Below are positions 35,486-47,653 of a DNA stretch of 64,000 nucleotides, one piece after another; the stretch's first letter is position 1, and the number at the start of each line of letters is the position of its first letter. The stretch comes from Sparassis latifolia (lineage: Eukaryota; Basidiomycota; Agaricomycetes; Polyporales; Sparassidaceae). The stretch lies in NCBI GenBank assembly GCA_018466975.1, contig JAENRS010000016.1, positions 149,833 to 213,832 of the forward strand, given 5' to 3'. The position numbers and the translations under genes were made by a program. Below the pieces are notes generated by a model. The model had not been told where the DNA came from. It made no database searches and saw nothing but the letters and a program-made list of their open reading frames with translations.

Positions 35486-38021
35486 TCACAAATGGTCAAG
35501 GAGGCCGGCTTTATGGTAATAACCAGCACAATGAGGAATCGGACAGGTAAAGTCAAATCCAGGCTTTTGGGGACGTTGCGGCGGGCTTTTGCATGCTTCT
35601 TCTCCTTCGTCTCTTCTTCTTCTCCTCGAGATGAGACAAGGTATCCTACCCTGCGTGAGGTGTGATGCAGTTGGCGAACAAATCTCATGAATCTGTCGAG
35701 TACCGGCGATGTAATGGCAAGGGTGTCGAAACTGAGGCGTTCTCTTGCTCCTCCGCAAGAATGTCTTCGCTAGTAGCCGGGGTTCCGAGTGAGTATCACC
35801 TCCGACAATGAAAACGTCCGGGACTGCAACTAGTTCAGACATATGAGAAAGTGACTTCCAGGTATACCAGAGTGTTGTGAAGAACTGGAGAACATCATCC
35901 CCAAAACCACTCTGCAGGCGCTGGTAGCGGAGTTGGGATACTACTTCCTGAGTTTCCCTGACATTATTTATCGAGAGGAAATCGCATGCAATTTTGATGG
36001 CATCCACCTCGTTGCTGACCTACAGTCACGAAAATGAGATGTAAGAGATGAACATATTCTGCCCGACGAATAAACAAACCTGATGAGGGCAACCTGCAGG
36101 TATGAAGACGGCTTGCCCCGGATGTTGGTGTATCACATACGGTCGGACCCCATACGTTGCAAGAAGATCGAGCAATCCCGGCGTGAGATACATGCTTTGA
36201 GAGTGTATTGGATCTCCCAATGCAGTAAATCCATGCTCACGAAGGAAGTTACGAAGGACTGCCACTGAACTAGCTGGGAAGATATGCCAAAGTGCAGAAC
36301 CTGCTTTTCCATCGTGATTACTTGCCGCCCACAGCATGATATTGACCGCATCGGTCACATCCATGTGCAACTTCGTGGAGCCATGATGCTCATTGTCTTG
36401 AGGGGACGCGAAAGCGTTGTACATTTTGGGCCCTGCAGGGAGATTAGATTTAGTGAGCGAGAATAATTTTTGGAGTAATACCTAGGTCAGGAGCAAGTCC
36501 ATTCAGAGGGAAGTGAGCAGCCAAGTTGAGGACACCGTCTAAATGTGCCAGATCAGGGCATGGCACAGCATCTATGAAAGCTTTGAACAGCTCAGGGAAT
36601 TCAGTACTGAATGCTTTTTGGGGAGGCCAGTCCTACAAGCGGTCAGGCATCGTAATCAACTCGGGACACTCAATCGCGTACATACCTTAAGCTTCAGGAT
36701 GGAGGACCTTCTATCAGAAATCCCGAAATTCATAAAGAAGTCTTTGACTGTAGTATTCCGCGTTGTTTCCGTCTCGCAATCCTGAACCACAACTGGTCTA
36801 GATCCATAGCTCTCTATAAAATAGGCAGGACCCCAGTTGCCCTGAAAAACAGAATCGATGTGTGTGACCACAACGGGTACACCGTGGCTCCATGGTTCCT
36901 GGAACATCGACAACTGTAGGCCCACGACGGAAAAAATAGGGACATGATCAAATTGAATCTTCTCAAGCCCACTATGCAGGATAGTAAGGACCGAGCGAAG
37001 TGACTCAGTGACACGCTTACACTGGTTTCGGATATTGCTTCAAGACCTCCTCCATTTCTTGAATAGCACAATCAAGCTCACTGGATTGAAATCGACTCAT
37101 AGAAACCATATTTGAGCTCGACGTTGATTTCAGTGCCTGGCACTGACACGTTCCCAAGAAGGTCTGCACAGGGGTGGTCAGCAAGTATAACATGCACGAT
37201 GTGCACATACCTCGTCAACACGCAATTTACACAGCGCACATATTTCTCGTCCACAATCAACACAGAACCACGATTGACAGAACAGCTCAGTTGAGCATTC
37301 ATCTGGTCGCCCATATCACTACTGCATTCCTCAGGAAGGAAGGAGTGCAACGTGAAACTTACCACATGTAACCCGAGCGCTCAGCTCCTTTGGCGGTGAA
37401 TTTTCCGTTCTTGTTGAATATGGGACCGCTCAGCCAGGAGAAGTGGAAGTAATACCTCCGCGCATGCTCGCTTACAATGCACGTAGGAACATACCCTGTG
37501 AGCTGGAGTAATTAAGACGTACCTGTTTCAAAACAAGAACATCGGAAGACAATGCCCTGTTGAAGACTTGAGGAAACACAGGATGGGCTTCTGCAGGATA
37601 ACGGAAGGTAGGACGATAATTGGCGTCTACAACAGTTCGGCATTCTGCGATCACTTCAGCAAGTTTGTGGCATCTAGAAGGATACGACAACTTACTAACA
37701 AAATGACAGCCAGTCCTTAATCCCTGCTGACATCTCCAGCATTTGGGTAAGTCCTTGAAAGGTTTAGGAAGTGCACGCAAGTAGCAGGCAACATTCTGCG
37801 TGATGAGATTACCTCCATCGGTGGGCTCAGGATCTGCGAACCGTTCCACAGAGTGCTTGAAGTACTCACCTTCACCAGCCATATAGCGTCGTAGGTTGGT
37901 AGAAAGGTTCCCAAAGTATTGCCCACTGTATCCGTGTAACGGATGGGCTGTCACCTATCACGTCGGGTACAGATTACCCTCCGTATCTACCCTCTCTTGT
38001 CTCGTAATTAACTCCTTGCAT
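35486..38021 (-). CDS. JmjC-domain protein of the agaricomycete type (putative histone demethylase)
   Basis: Multi-exon minus-strand gene, probably from ATG 38021. Exon 1 is 38021-37991 and exon 2 is 37947-37523. Exon 3 contains GYVPTCIVSEHARRYYFHFS. Then come Cys-rich exons (CVNCVLTR, FLGTCQCQAL) that could bind zinc. The JmjC core follows: FQEPWSHGVPVVVTHID, NWGPAYFIESYGSRPVVVQD, GPKMYNAFASPQDN, the iron-binding LHMDVTDAVNIML, GDPIHSQSMYL and QAVFIPAGCPHQV. The tail is ACDFLSINNVRETQEV. The HxD...H iron ligands are intact, so this is likely a 2-oxoglutarate and Fe(II)-dependent dioxygenase, perhaps acting on histone lysines (inferred). The last exon ends with a single C2H2-like motif (CPIPHCAGYYHKAGLLDHL). 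Small exon borders in the middle are approximate. Confidence 0.75.
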
Positions 38022-38189
38022 CCTCAACTTCCTATATAGAGCATATCACTGTTAGTAGACTGGTTGCCGAAGCGGCGGTGGAGGCTCTGCCTGTGAGGCG
38101 TCGGCGACAAGTGGCGGTGGTGGTGGAGTATTCGGGATGCGATCTGTTCTCGCTCACCTCTTTGTTCTGTGGCTCCCTTGCGCACTGCC

Positions 38190-38285
38190 TATCGACTCTT
38201 GGGCCGCAGGACCGTCGACAGATCGCTCGGACTTCACCACCAGTTACAGTAGCCTCGTGCACATGCCAGAACATATTTATGTTAG
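38190..38285. repeat. Repeat R4, copy 1
   Basis: About 90 bases (ATCGACTCTTGGGCCGCAGG to ATGCCAGAACA) nearly identical to 59055-59138. It lies just left of the MITE. Confidence 0.7.
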
Positions 38286-38329
38286 TGTTTGAATCAAATC
38301 GAGATAACAAAGAAACTGGATGCCTTGTA

Positions 38330-38519
38330 CATCAGCAAAAGTCAACTTTTGCTTACCGGTGTTATACCCTTGATTAAGGAAAAATAAGGAGATCCTTTTT
38401 CTTATTCCTCCATTAGTCACCCTTATCGGCGTTAATTGCCCAATTAAGAACGGAGACCTCCTTAATTAAGGAGATAAGGGAGCTAAATGGAGGTAACCAA
38501 AAGTTGACTTTTGCTGATG
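38330..38519. mobile_element. MITE with 28-bp terminal inverted repeats and TA target duplication
   Basis: The 190-bp element has ends CATCAGCAAAAGTCAACTTT... (38330-38357) and its inverse at 38492-38519, matching at 27 of 28 positions. It is flanked by TA on each side (38328-38329 and 38520-38521), the target duplication of Tc1/mariner transposases. There is no coding capacity. The interior is AT-rich with repeated TTAATTAAGGAG-like words. Confidence 0.85.
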
Positions 38520-38521
38520 TA

Positions 38522-38787
38522 GCCGTTTAGAGATGTTCTAAAGCTAAATTTCGTCTCTAAATCACTCCGGCACGTCGGCCAATTGATCTCCGATGAGCAT
38601 GTGAACAAAGTGAGACCTTTCTAAACCTTATATCTGGAAGGGGGGGTCGACTCACGTCGTTACGGTCTCGCAAATCTTGCTGTTCCGACACAGTGGGGCA
38701 TTTCATAGTCCGCTTTATGATTTAGAAAACCTACGGGAAGGCACCCACTGCTGCGGACATGGCGCGCCTCAAAACCAAGTATAGACC
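38522..38787. other. Spacer
   Basis: No feature recognised, although the missing RecQ 5' portion would have been expected here. Confidence 0.35.
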
Positions 38788-39700
38788 GTGCTTGGCGTAC
38801 ACGTGACACCAGAGAGACTCCAGTTTAGTGCTGCGATGAGGAATACCATGCCTATGATGCATCAGAACGATGTGATAGCGCTGTGCAGTTTCGATGAGGC
38901 ACATTGGATCCCCACGTGGGGAAGAGAATTCCGAGACTCTGCTTCTCCTCTTTTCCTTCAGTGTAGACTGCTGATGGTTTATGTGTTAATTCTAGTACAA
39001 AGCGCTCAACCTCATGCGAATCGAGTATCCCAAAGTTCGGATCATGGCACCTACTGGGACAGCTCCTCCGGAAGCAGTCAACAATGTTATTGATCGTCTC
39101 GGGATGCCTAATTGCCTCCGCTTGACAGAATCCCATAATCGCACGAATTTGAACTACGTCGTTCGACAGAAATGGAAGGGTGCCGTTCTCGCAGACGTTG
39201 TCGAATTCATTCGAACCAACTATAATGGACAGACCGGTATCATCTACGCTACAAGTCGAAAGAAATGCGAGCACATTGCTGCAGAGTTGCGGAATGCTCA
39301 TCACTTGTCGGCATTCCCCTACCATGGGACAATGGACAAGAATGAGAGGCAGCATAACCAAGATATGTGGCAGGACGGAAAGTGCAAAATCATAGTGGCT
39401 ACAGTAATTGGATCACTCATCGTCGTCTGACCAATTTTGCTAAATGTTCTGCGCAGAACGCGTTCGGAATGGGTATCAACAAATCCAACGGCATGGCATT
39501 CTCACACGATCTCAGAAGAATGTGTCTGACAACTTGGGAGGCAGTTCGTTTCGTCATCCATCACTCTTTGCCGAAGGATCTTGAAAAGTAGGCCTTTTCT
39601 CACCCCTTCTAGCTCTTCTTGACGACTTTGGTAGCTACTATCAAGAGGCAGGCCGTGCAGGGGGAGACAGTAGTCCTGCCGATTGTGTCCTATGTACGTG
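38788..39700 (+). pseudogene. RecQ-family DNA helicase fragment
   Basis: Plus strand. Readable helicase motifs in order are HVTPERLQFSAAMRNTM, FDEAHWIPTWGREFRDS (motif II DEAH), IMAPTGTAPPEAVNNVIDRL (a changed motif III, usually ALTATA), HNRTNLNYVVRQKWKG, QTGIIYATSRKKCEHIA, FPYHGTMDKNERQHNQDMWQ, KIIVAT then AFGMGINK, VRFVIHHSLPKDLE, and after a plausible intron YYQEAGRAGGDSSPADCVLC (motif VI, usually GRAGRD). The Walker A half is missing. About 17 foreign residues sit between GINK and VRFVIHHS. Motif VI has Gly in place of the Arg finger. It is therefore non-functional. Confidence 0.75.
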
Positions 39701-41589
39701 TTTTGTATGCCTATATGTTCCCTGAATTCTGCTGACTCCCAATGTGTGGATTGTAGCCCACTCGTACCGCAATTACAGGGCAGGGTGCGCGGATGTTCCC
39801 AGGCGGACACGGTGATTCGTCCTGGGGCGACAGGAGCTGTGGGGTGGGAGTCAGATTGCCATTCCAGAATTCGAGATCTGCAACGGAACAAAGCTCGCGC
39901 TCGATGATAGAAAATAGATACCCACATACTGAGCGCCTCTGCAATCCCAAAAACCAGCCCGCTCACGACATGCGACAATGCAGTGGAATTCGTTCGTATT
40001 CCCGCTCGACACTGGCGAAGGCGCAGAGCGTCGCCGGGGATAATGACGCGCAAGGCAAACCCAGCGCTTCTACAACAATTAATATTTCGGGCGACTTGCC
40101 AGAAGAGTACCGATAGAGCATAAGAAAATCTACAGCCGCCTTCTCGGCTGTGACAATTTATAAACATGGGCAGAGCGACCGCGCACCTATGGAAGAGTGT
40201 ATGGTTTTTTCTGGCGTTTCTCAGCCAACCTGTGCCTTTAGCGATGGTATCAAATCCGAGACCCGAGCTCGCGTAACGCGGAGCAAAAGCACCTAAACGA
40301 GAACGGCGCCATTGGCGAAGCAGTGAAAGCAAACAGAAGACGAGGAGAAGGTACGCGCGCGGTTGCCCAGCCAAACATCGCAAGTGCCAAGAATGCACTC
40401 CCTGGAACGGCAACTGCCGGCCACGATTCGCGTGGAGTGAGTGATCGGATCTGGTAATCTAGATACAGTAGGGTTAATCTACAAAGGTACAAGTAATCCG
40501 TTGGTGAAAGGATTATAATTATGAAGATCTACGCAGTCTATTTGTTCTCAATCGCGCGCGCGCATGATTATCTTCATTTCACAAAGTTTTCTACAAACGC
40601 ACCCCTCTGCTTCACTTCTTTCTTACGAACGTTTCGACCCTCCAATGGTAAAGCTGGGACAGGTCTCCCCTCAATCTAAAAACGCGTTAGCTAGCACCGG
40701 CGAGCTCTGGAGAAAACTCACATTCGCAGATGATCCGGGCGTAGTTGCGAAGAGTGCGGCTGCACTATGTCAGAAACCCGAAGCCCTTCTGGACACTGAG
40801 AAACATTACCTTGTGCCAGGTAAAAGCGCGCCCGGGAATCGTGCTAGGCGGACTGAATTTATGAACGGAGCCCTTTGTGGCTTTTACCTTAAAGCTCATA
40901 CTCTGAAAGGCCTGCGCGATCATTAGGCTGAATGCAACACAAAATGCACTCAAAAGCAACATACTTCCACCAGTTCACGCCATCCGACGGATCCTTGCGC
41001 TTGGAATATACTCCTGACAGTCTGCAAGATGAATTCAGAGCACACCGAGTCAATAGACCTTCAACTTACTTTATAATGTCGGCCGCGAAGGGCGATCGTC
41101 CCATTCATGGTCGATATATCCGCAGACGAGAGAGAAGAAACTAGAACGAAGAATCGAGCAGCAGGTGAAAGGGGACAGGCAGAGGATAGGGAACAACTGG
41201 CGCTGGATGCCTGGTGAGCGTAGACGGCGAGAGTCAAAGTCGGGGGAGCGAGAAGTCCCAGATCAGCGATCTGCGGTACACTTACACAGGGACAACTTTC
41301 CCAGTGTCACATAGCAGAGGGAGCCTTCGTGGTACGTTCGACCAAGTGAACTCACTAGATTATTTTTGCCCATCGACCAGTTAATACCGAGGCTCCGCAT
41401 CATATAGCCATTAACATTATGTCATTCCTACAGGGATGTAAAAGAGCCTGTCACGTTTTGGTCAGATCTCTGTAAGTTCCTATTGAAGGTTTAAAAACTC
41501 GCCGTGTAAGGCTGCGTAGCTTTGGAGATAATACACTAGGGCGGTAAACACAAGGTACATTATTCCCGGCGCGAGGGCTGATTGTAGTT
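39701..41589. other. Region without a recognisable gene
   Basis: The longest plus frame (40564-40926, 120 codons) reads like coding sequence (ASTGELWRKLTFADDPGVVA) but matches no family I know. A CGCGCGCGCGC run is at 40552-40562. Confidence 0.35.
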
Positions 41590-42560
41590 CCTCGACCTAT
41601 CATTCAGACAGGCGAGACCACTGGTCGGTATATCAGGAGTCTGCGCTCTTCAGAACTGTTGTTGACTATGGTAACAGCAGCCACAATTCCTGGCTGGTAA
41701 GTGTTCCGCCATGGCAGCCGCCAGCGTGGTCTGGTCCCTAAGACCAAGCTGGGACTTGACGTGGCGTTTGATTGATTCTCTGAAGAGCTTCTCTTCCTCC
41801 TTCGTCGCAGGCTGAACAGTAGGATCGTGGCCACGCTGTGATTGCGAGGCGTGGGCGTACCGCCACAGGAATTCGCAGATAGGCTGCGCATCATGATGCA
41901 GGTCGACCGATTCTGAGACGATCATTCCAGCACGGTCCCAGCGGATAAGCCGGGCGCGCGATCCAGACAGTGCAACAGAGAAGTAGAAGCTGCGATGCTG
42001 ACGAGCGCACGCAATGTTCATCCCCAGCCCTCGTTTGGCCCGATTTCGAGTTCGTTCATCGTAGATATTCAGAATGAAATCGTGAGCAGAGCGATCATCG
42101 CCTTGAGCTGGATCTGTGAAGGCGTCCAGACCAGGATGCTGCTGGACGTCAATATACAGGTCGACGCAAGAAATAGAGCTCGCGACTGTCGATTTCGGGT
42201 TCATCGAGCCAATATCTTCTTCGGAGAGGCAGGAAACATGGGGATTCATTGAACCTATCTCTCCGCGATTCACATTGAACGAGGTTGTGTCTATGAAGAC
42301 AAATCCAGGACATCTTGGCCGCGACTTCGTGGCGCCTCTTCCAACACCATTGAGGGCAATAATCTGTACAAATTTAATATTTGTGATAGACAGAAAAATC
42401 TAAATACCGCACTAATGGTTCAATAATCTGCTGCCTGTGCTCAGCTTCTGCCGGCAGATCTTTGAATGCTTGCACAGCAGGGGGCATCGCGGACATATCA
42501 GGCTTCGGCAGGAATTCCAGAAACTCGTCAACAGGCATTACACCAATTATATAAAGGATT
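41590..42560 (-). pseudogene. FunK1 fungal-type protein kinase, N-terminal half (copy 2)
   Basis: Minus strand. It begins with PVDEFLEFLPKPDMSAMPPA (about 42450-42550), then the same domain as copy 1, then EEEKLFRESIKRHVKSQLGL, AAAMAEH and, in another frame, YQPGIVAAVTIVNNSSEERR and LLIYRPVVSPV. One base is missing between AEH and YQPG, so the frame is broken. A 15-nt in-frame deletion bounded by GCGCAC removes ATEVC, the conserved ATEV-ARQHR motif. The kinase domain is absent. Confidence 0.8.
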
Positions 42561-43899
42561 GGGAACAGTTTGCGAATTCACGATATCGCAGCTCACCTCG
42601 GTGACAGTACTAATGTTCTATGCCTCATCCATTCTGCACGGGTCGGACGTCCTCCCGCAGGAGAGCAGTGTGTCGTCGTTCACTCAGTGTTCTCGACGAA
42701 CGCCTCACGCGCAGCCTCGAGGAAACGTACCTCGCACCGCTTACGTGCAGCGCTGACGACGTTGGCGAGCCCTCACCCTCGCCACATGCCATCGCACATC
42801 TCCGCTTAATTGCGACCACGCTGTCCTTGTGCAGGTTCTTGATCTGGCCCGCGAAGCAAGCAGATTCATCGGACAGCTTGTGCTTGTACACTGCCTGGTG
42901 GCAACGCTAGCTACTTTCCCAGAGACTCCTACTGCGGGCAGTCGCTTTCATATAGTCACTGGCGTGGGCGCATACCCGGCAAACCCACTGCACGACATGG
43001 GTGCAATACAGTCAGTAGTGACCCGTGGCAAGGTGTTGCTCTATCAGCGAGGCGCCATACCTGGTATTGCTCGGTCAGTGATGCGACGTACCCCAAGAAA
43101 CACGACGTATGTCGACGTACTGATAACGACAGACGACGGCAGCACTAGCAGCACTAGCAGCACTAGCTCAAGACGGCGTCGGACAGCAAGCTTGGGCAAA
43201 CCTTGGTGAGTTCGCGCGCGAGCAATACAAACGAGGATTAGTACTGTACAGGATCTCATTAAGGATGGGATCAATGACAAACCTAAAGCTCTGCCCACAT
43301 ACAGTCAACTATGGAGGCCCATCACTGCCTGCCGCTGTCGTTCTGACAGTACGCGCACTGAAATTTGAGGGATGCCCTGACGGAACAGCATCGAGTTGCC
43401 AATCGTAAGGGGCCGAGACCTGGAGAACCTCTCTCGCAGCCAGACATGAGAACTCTGCCAAACCCTTTGTTGCGTCTCATGCGCCCACTCGTAGAGTTTA
43501 CACACGCACAGCAACTCAGATGTCTGAACAAAAGTCGTGGGGCGACAACCAGGCGGTGGGACTCAGAGTAAAGCCCTTACATCGTGCGGATATCCGAGCT
43601 TCACTATGGCTTTCATCCGTACGCAACATACGCTAAAAAGACCTCTTGGCGAGGCCTGCCTCCTGCGAGAGGTGGCAACTCTACCAACTCCAGATAACCA
43701 CGACGAATAGACAATCCGACGTGCTCCACCTGCCAAGACGTTGGACGCGAGCGTACGGTCTAGCTGCGCGTCCGACTCGGTGTCATGGTATGCATACAGC
43801 CCTCCGGCAAGCTGTATGCGCGCGTCAAACGACGAAGAGAGAAATGCGAAGACCATCTCACCCACCTTCCGACTCACTTTCTGGAGGGCTGTCTAGCAC
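42561..43899. other. Region without a recognisable gene
   Basis: A plus frame at 42829-43209 (126 codons) includes an AGCACTAGC tandem at 43140-43168. No domain seen. Confidence 0.35.
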
Positions 43900-45066
43900 A
43901 GAGGGATATGTCGAATTCCAAATGCTCGTCGTTGCCAAATATGCACAACAGTCCAGCTCCTGCCAGAGAGGAGACGGCTGCGATACGGGGCTCACAGACA
44001 TGCCGAGATCTACCCACGCGCGAAGACCAGTAGTACGTCTTCCCCCCGTCGTCTCCGGCAGACGCTTTGACCCCCGACGCAACTCCAGCGTCGACCCCGC
44101 CCTCAACGTCTCCCGCCAAGCGGCAGTGTCGTGGGGGCAATACGACGGCGGGAGGCGAAATTGACGCGGGAGAGTACTGTGGCGGCGGGAGGTCATTGAT
44201 CATCGGTGTAACAGTTTGCAGGAGGAAAAAAGGAACTCGCGAGAGAAAAATCAAACTTGGAAAGTCGATGATGCGGAAAGCGGCATTCATTTTCAGTTTC
44301 TGCGCCCTAGAGAACCAGTATCCGGCTAGGCTTGTCGCCCTCACGGCTGAAAAGACAGACAACGAAAACAGCCCACCCAACCGACGATTGCTTTACCTGC
44401 GCCGACGTGTCAACTCGAGGATGACATGTCTAAGCACACGCCTGGCAACGCCGCGGTCTCAGGGACCATAGCTACGCAGCTACGCACTGCTTTACCTGCG
44501 CCGACGTATGGCCCAGGTGGTCCACACGCCTCAGCACACGCCTGGCAGTCGTGCTGTCGTCGTAGGTCGCAGGAGGTCGGACACTTTCGGACACGGTTGG
44601 ACAAGGTCGGACACGGCCCGACACTGCAGTGGGCACGTGCAGATCATGGCGGTCACGCGATCGTGTAGCTTGAAGCTTTGAAGCTTTGAAGACTTGAGCA
44701 CGGCCCACCATGGGAGGCGGCTTCGCGCGCTTACTGTAAGTCGTCGAGTCCCCTTGCCTCCCTGGTTTTGGTGCGAGCTAATTTGTATCGCCACTAATCA
44801 TCGCAGAAGTGCACAACCGCCGCACCTAGTGCCAATCCTCCGTTCCGATGCCGCGTCCAGGGCGCAACACTCACAAGCACATCGCTCTCTCAAGGTAACG
44901 AGTTTATCTCATTCTTGTGGCGTGTTCCTATCCCTCGCTAAGCTAGATACTAACTGCCCATTTCTTTTTTTCCCTGTAGACAGATAGAACCCCCGCCTTC
45001 TAGTCACTCTGGACGCGCGTGTGCTCGTCGTGATTCCTCACCTCCGTAAGTTGTTCAGATGGGCTT
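43900..45066. repeat. Repeat R1, long copy C (most complete)
   Basis: Contains everything seen in copies A and B: the left part shared with copy A from GGATATGTCGAATTCC, the core modules at about 44390 and 44488, the GGACACGG run at 44576-44625, the GAAGCTTT triplication, and the tail ending CCTCCGTAAGTTGTTCAGAT near 45060. Confidence 0.8.
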
Positions 45067-46890
45067 CCTTTCCTATGCCTGAGGAAAACACGTCGTTCAC
45101 AGTTTGTGCTATGTACTGCACTATCGCTCAGGTCCATTTTTCAAACACTGCCTGCGCTCAGAAAGTTCTAGCTACAGATATGGTCCGCGTGAGGCAATCC
45201 TAGGTACGCCCATGGCACGAGGGCGCACTTAGAGGATTGTGGAAGGGCAGACGCTGGATGACTGGCGAGGGCGCTCTGAGGACATCCTGTGTCATACTTA
45301 GGAGGGGTCAACAAATATTCGTTCCCTATGTACGCGACCGCCTACTTCACCCTCTAACGAATCTCTCCTCGTTCCAGCCATACAAAGACGGGAGCTTTTC
45401 TTGTAGTTCAAAAGCATGTGAGCTAGCCGCGAAGAACACGAAAGGTTACTTACATCCGCAACTCGTCGGGGCGAAACTCGGCACCGTGCGGCTATAAACA
45501 TGTGAAAAACCCGAGTACTCGTGAACGTCGAAAGAAAACTTACCCTGTGCACGATCAGAACCTTGCGCGACATGTGTTTGGGAAGGGTTAAACGATACTT
45601 TGAGCCACGATTGCCGCGAACACGAAATCCAAGCTGTTTCGTCTGTGTGAAAACGTCTAGACGTATTCTAAGACATGCTTGTCATCAGCGAAATCGTTCC
45701 ACTTGACACGCTGCCACAGAGTGGGATCCCGGCTCAAAACATTTGAGATCGTCTGCATGGTGTTCAGCATGTGGCCCATCACATTCTGCAATTTATACTC
45801 ACTTCAAAACAGCCTCTGTTCACGACGATGCGCGGATCCATTCAAAAAAAAAAAGCAAGGGAAGGTGCGCCTAGCAGAAGACGGAGAAGAGAATAGGACA
45901 CTGTGGGCCCGCCACGTGTGTCGACCTCGGAGAACGCGTCAGTTTCGCCCCGCCCGGGCGAGTAAGTAGTTGATACAGTAACAAAGCCAGGTAACCGTCG
46001 GTGGGACGCTACTCAACAGACTGAGCCCGAGCCTTTCGCTCTGTTGCTCTCATCGGTACAATAATCCAGCCTGAGGCGCAATATCACAAGGGACGTATCC
46101 CTGCGTTCGTGAAGACAGCACGGGGGAGCGAGAACCTGCCGTTGATTTGTCAGATATTTCTGAGCAAACGCACTGCGGATGAAACACTTGCCATGTGTAA
46201 GACGTTGCACCGTCGTGGTTACTGTGGAGATTATGTGGGAGGGGTCAGACATTGTGTGTAGACAACAACTGGGGATCTCAGGATCTTCGATGGTGAGAGA
46301 TTATGGCGCACCTCTCAAAATTCACTGTCCATTGCAACGGCGCGTCGTGCAGACATCTGCATCTCGCGCAGAGATGCTGTCCAGATTTGACCGTAAGAGA
46401 GGCACAATTACACATTAAAGGAGGAGAGGGTTCACCCGTTGAAGGAAGAGAACAGTTCTGCGTTCGCGTTTTGATTGCCTCCAGGATACTTCCATGAACA
46501 TCTCCATCTATAAGTAACGTTAGGTGGTCATCGTATAATCCAGAATGTAAGTACCTCCATCTCCTGCATGTCGACGACACGATTCTCTTACGGAAACAAC
46601 CCCCCAGATTATGCTATTCTGTTGACTACAACTTTGAAAGTCCCGAGCTGCAGAGATCCTGATCTCGCCTGACCTCTCGTTAGCCGAGTCGATTCAAGGT
46701 GATGACGTGCTGCAATAATAGATGTGACGGATGCGGTGGTAGCAAAATACTATACGACGAAATCATTAGAAACTGGAAACCCAGAGAACCCCAGGCGATG
46801 GCTCGTGAGCAACAACTCTGAGTGACATTTTCGCAATAGAGTAATTGTCCCATATGGCATAACAAGCTTGAATACAGAGTCCAAGGTCGA
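45067..46890. other. Region without a recognisable gene
   Basis: Only short frames. A poly-A run of ten or more lies at about 45845. No repeat or domain recognised. Confidence 0.35.
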
Positions 46891-46894
46891 ACGT

Positions 46895-47070
46895 TACTTT
46901 ACCCAAACTTTACCTGAGCCAACGTGTCGACGGAAGGGTGTCTTGTCTAAGCGGCACACGCCTGGCAACGCCACTGCCTCAGGGGCCACGCACTGCTTTA
47001 CCTGCGCCGGCAGATGGCCCAGCTGGGCCACGTCTCAGCCCGCGCATGGCAGTCGTGTCGTCCCACAGCT
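46895..47070. repeat. Repeat R1, short diverged copy E
   Basis: Carries CTTTACCTGCGCCGGCAGAT and GGCCCAGCTGGGCCACG followed by CATGGCAGTCGTGTCGTCC, matching the core modules of the long copies with several changes. Confidence 0.6.
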
Positions 47071-47653
47071 CGCAGGCCGGCAGTAGACCGACTCCGAGTA
47101 CTCTCCGAGTCGGTCAACGTTGGATCACGCATTGCCGCACGTGGCTGAAGTCTCCACGACGAACGTCAGACTTCCGACAGCTTGCCAGAAGCTCTGAGCT
47201 CGTCAGACTCCAATTTCTGGTTGACCAAATGAATTACTGTACGATGCAGAGTGCTCTTGATATAAGCCATGGGAGTAGACGACCGTCGGGAAGCAGATAA
47301 ATCAATTGACGGTGGCACCAAAGAAACCCTAAATATCAAGGCGATCACATCCAATACGATGATGTATACACGTTTAATATTGCACCGCAGGCGAATGAAG
47401 TAGAGGATATTAATGATTAGCGTATCATGACACAAACGGCTGTGTTGTGGTTAACATCACTCAGCAACATCTCTCAACTCCCAAACCTGAATAGAATTTG
47501 GTACGCCTGGGTCACTGCTTCCCGTTGCAAGAAGGAATGTGTCGGGATTTTCCTGAAAATATGTTTGAGCTTCATACTGACACTACAACAGGCCCTGGGC
47601 ACACCGCAACACATTGGATGAGTAACGGATCTGATCAGATGAGCACGTTAATA
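47071..47653. other. Spacer 3' of the WD40 gene
   Basis: No recognisable feature. It probably includes the 3' UTR of the WD40 gene. Confidence 0.35.

Noticed and set aside
39502..40413. A 303-codon minus-strand open frame
   Set aside because: It overlaps the RecQ fragment on the other strand, has no domain and no ATG-rich start, and runs through unrelated sequence. Chance open frame.
43874..44380. Minus-strand 168-codon frame in R1 as a transposon protein
   Set aside because: It is not kept open in copies A and B, and it shows no transposase or reverse transcriptase motif.
33755..45066. Assembly duplication as the source of R1 copies B and C
   Set aside because: Flanks differ, small indels and substitutions separate the copies, and the left extents differ, so they are real separate copies.
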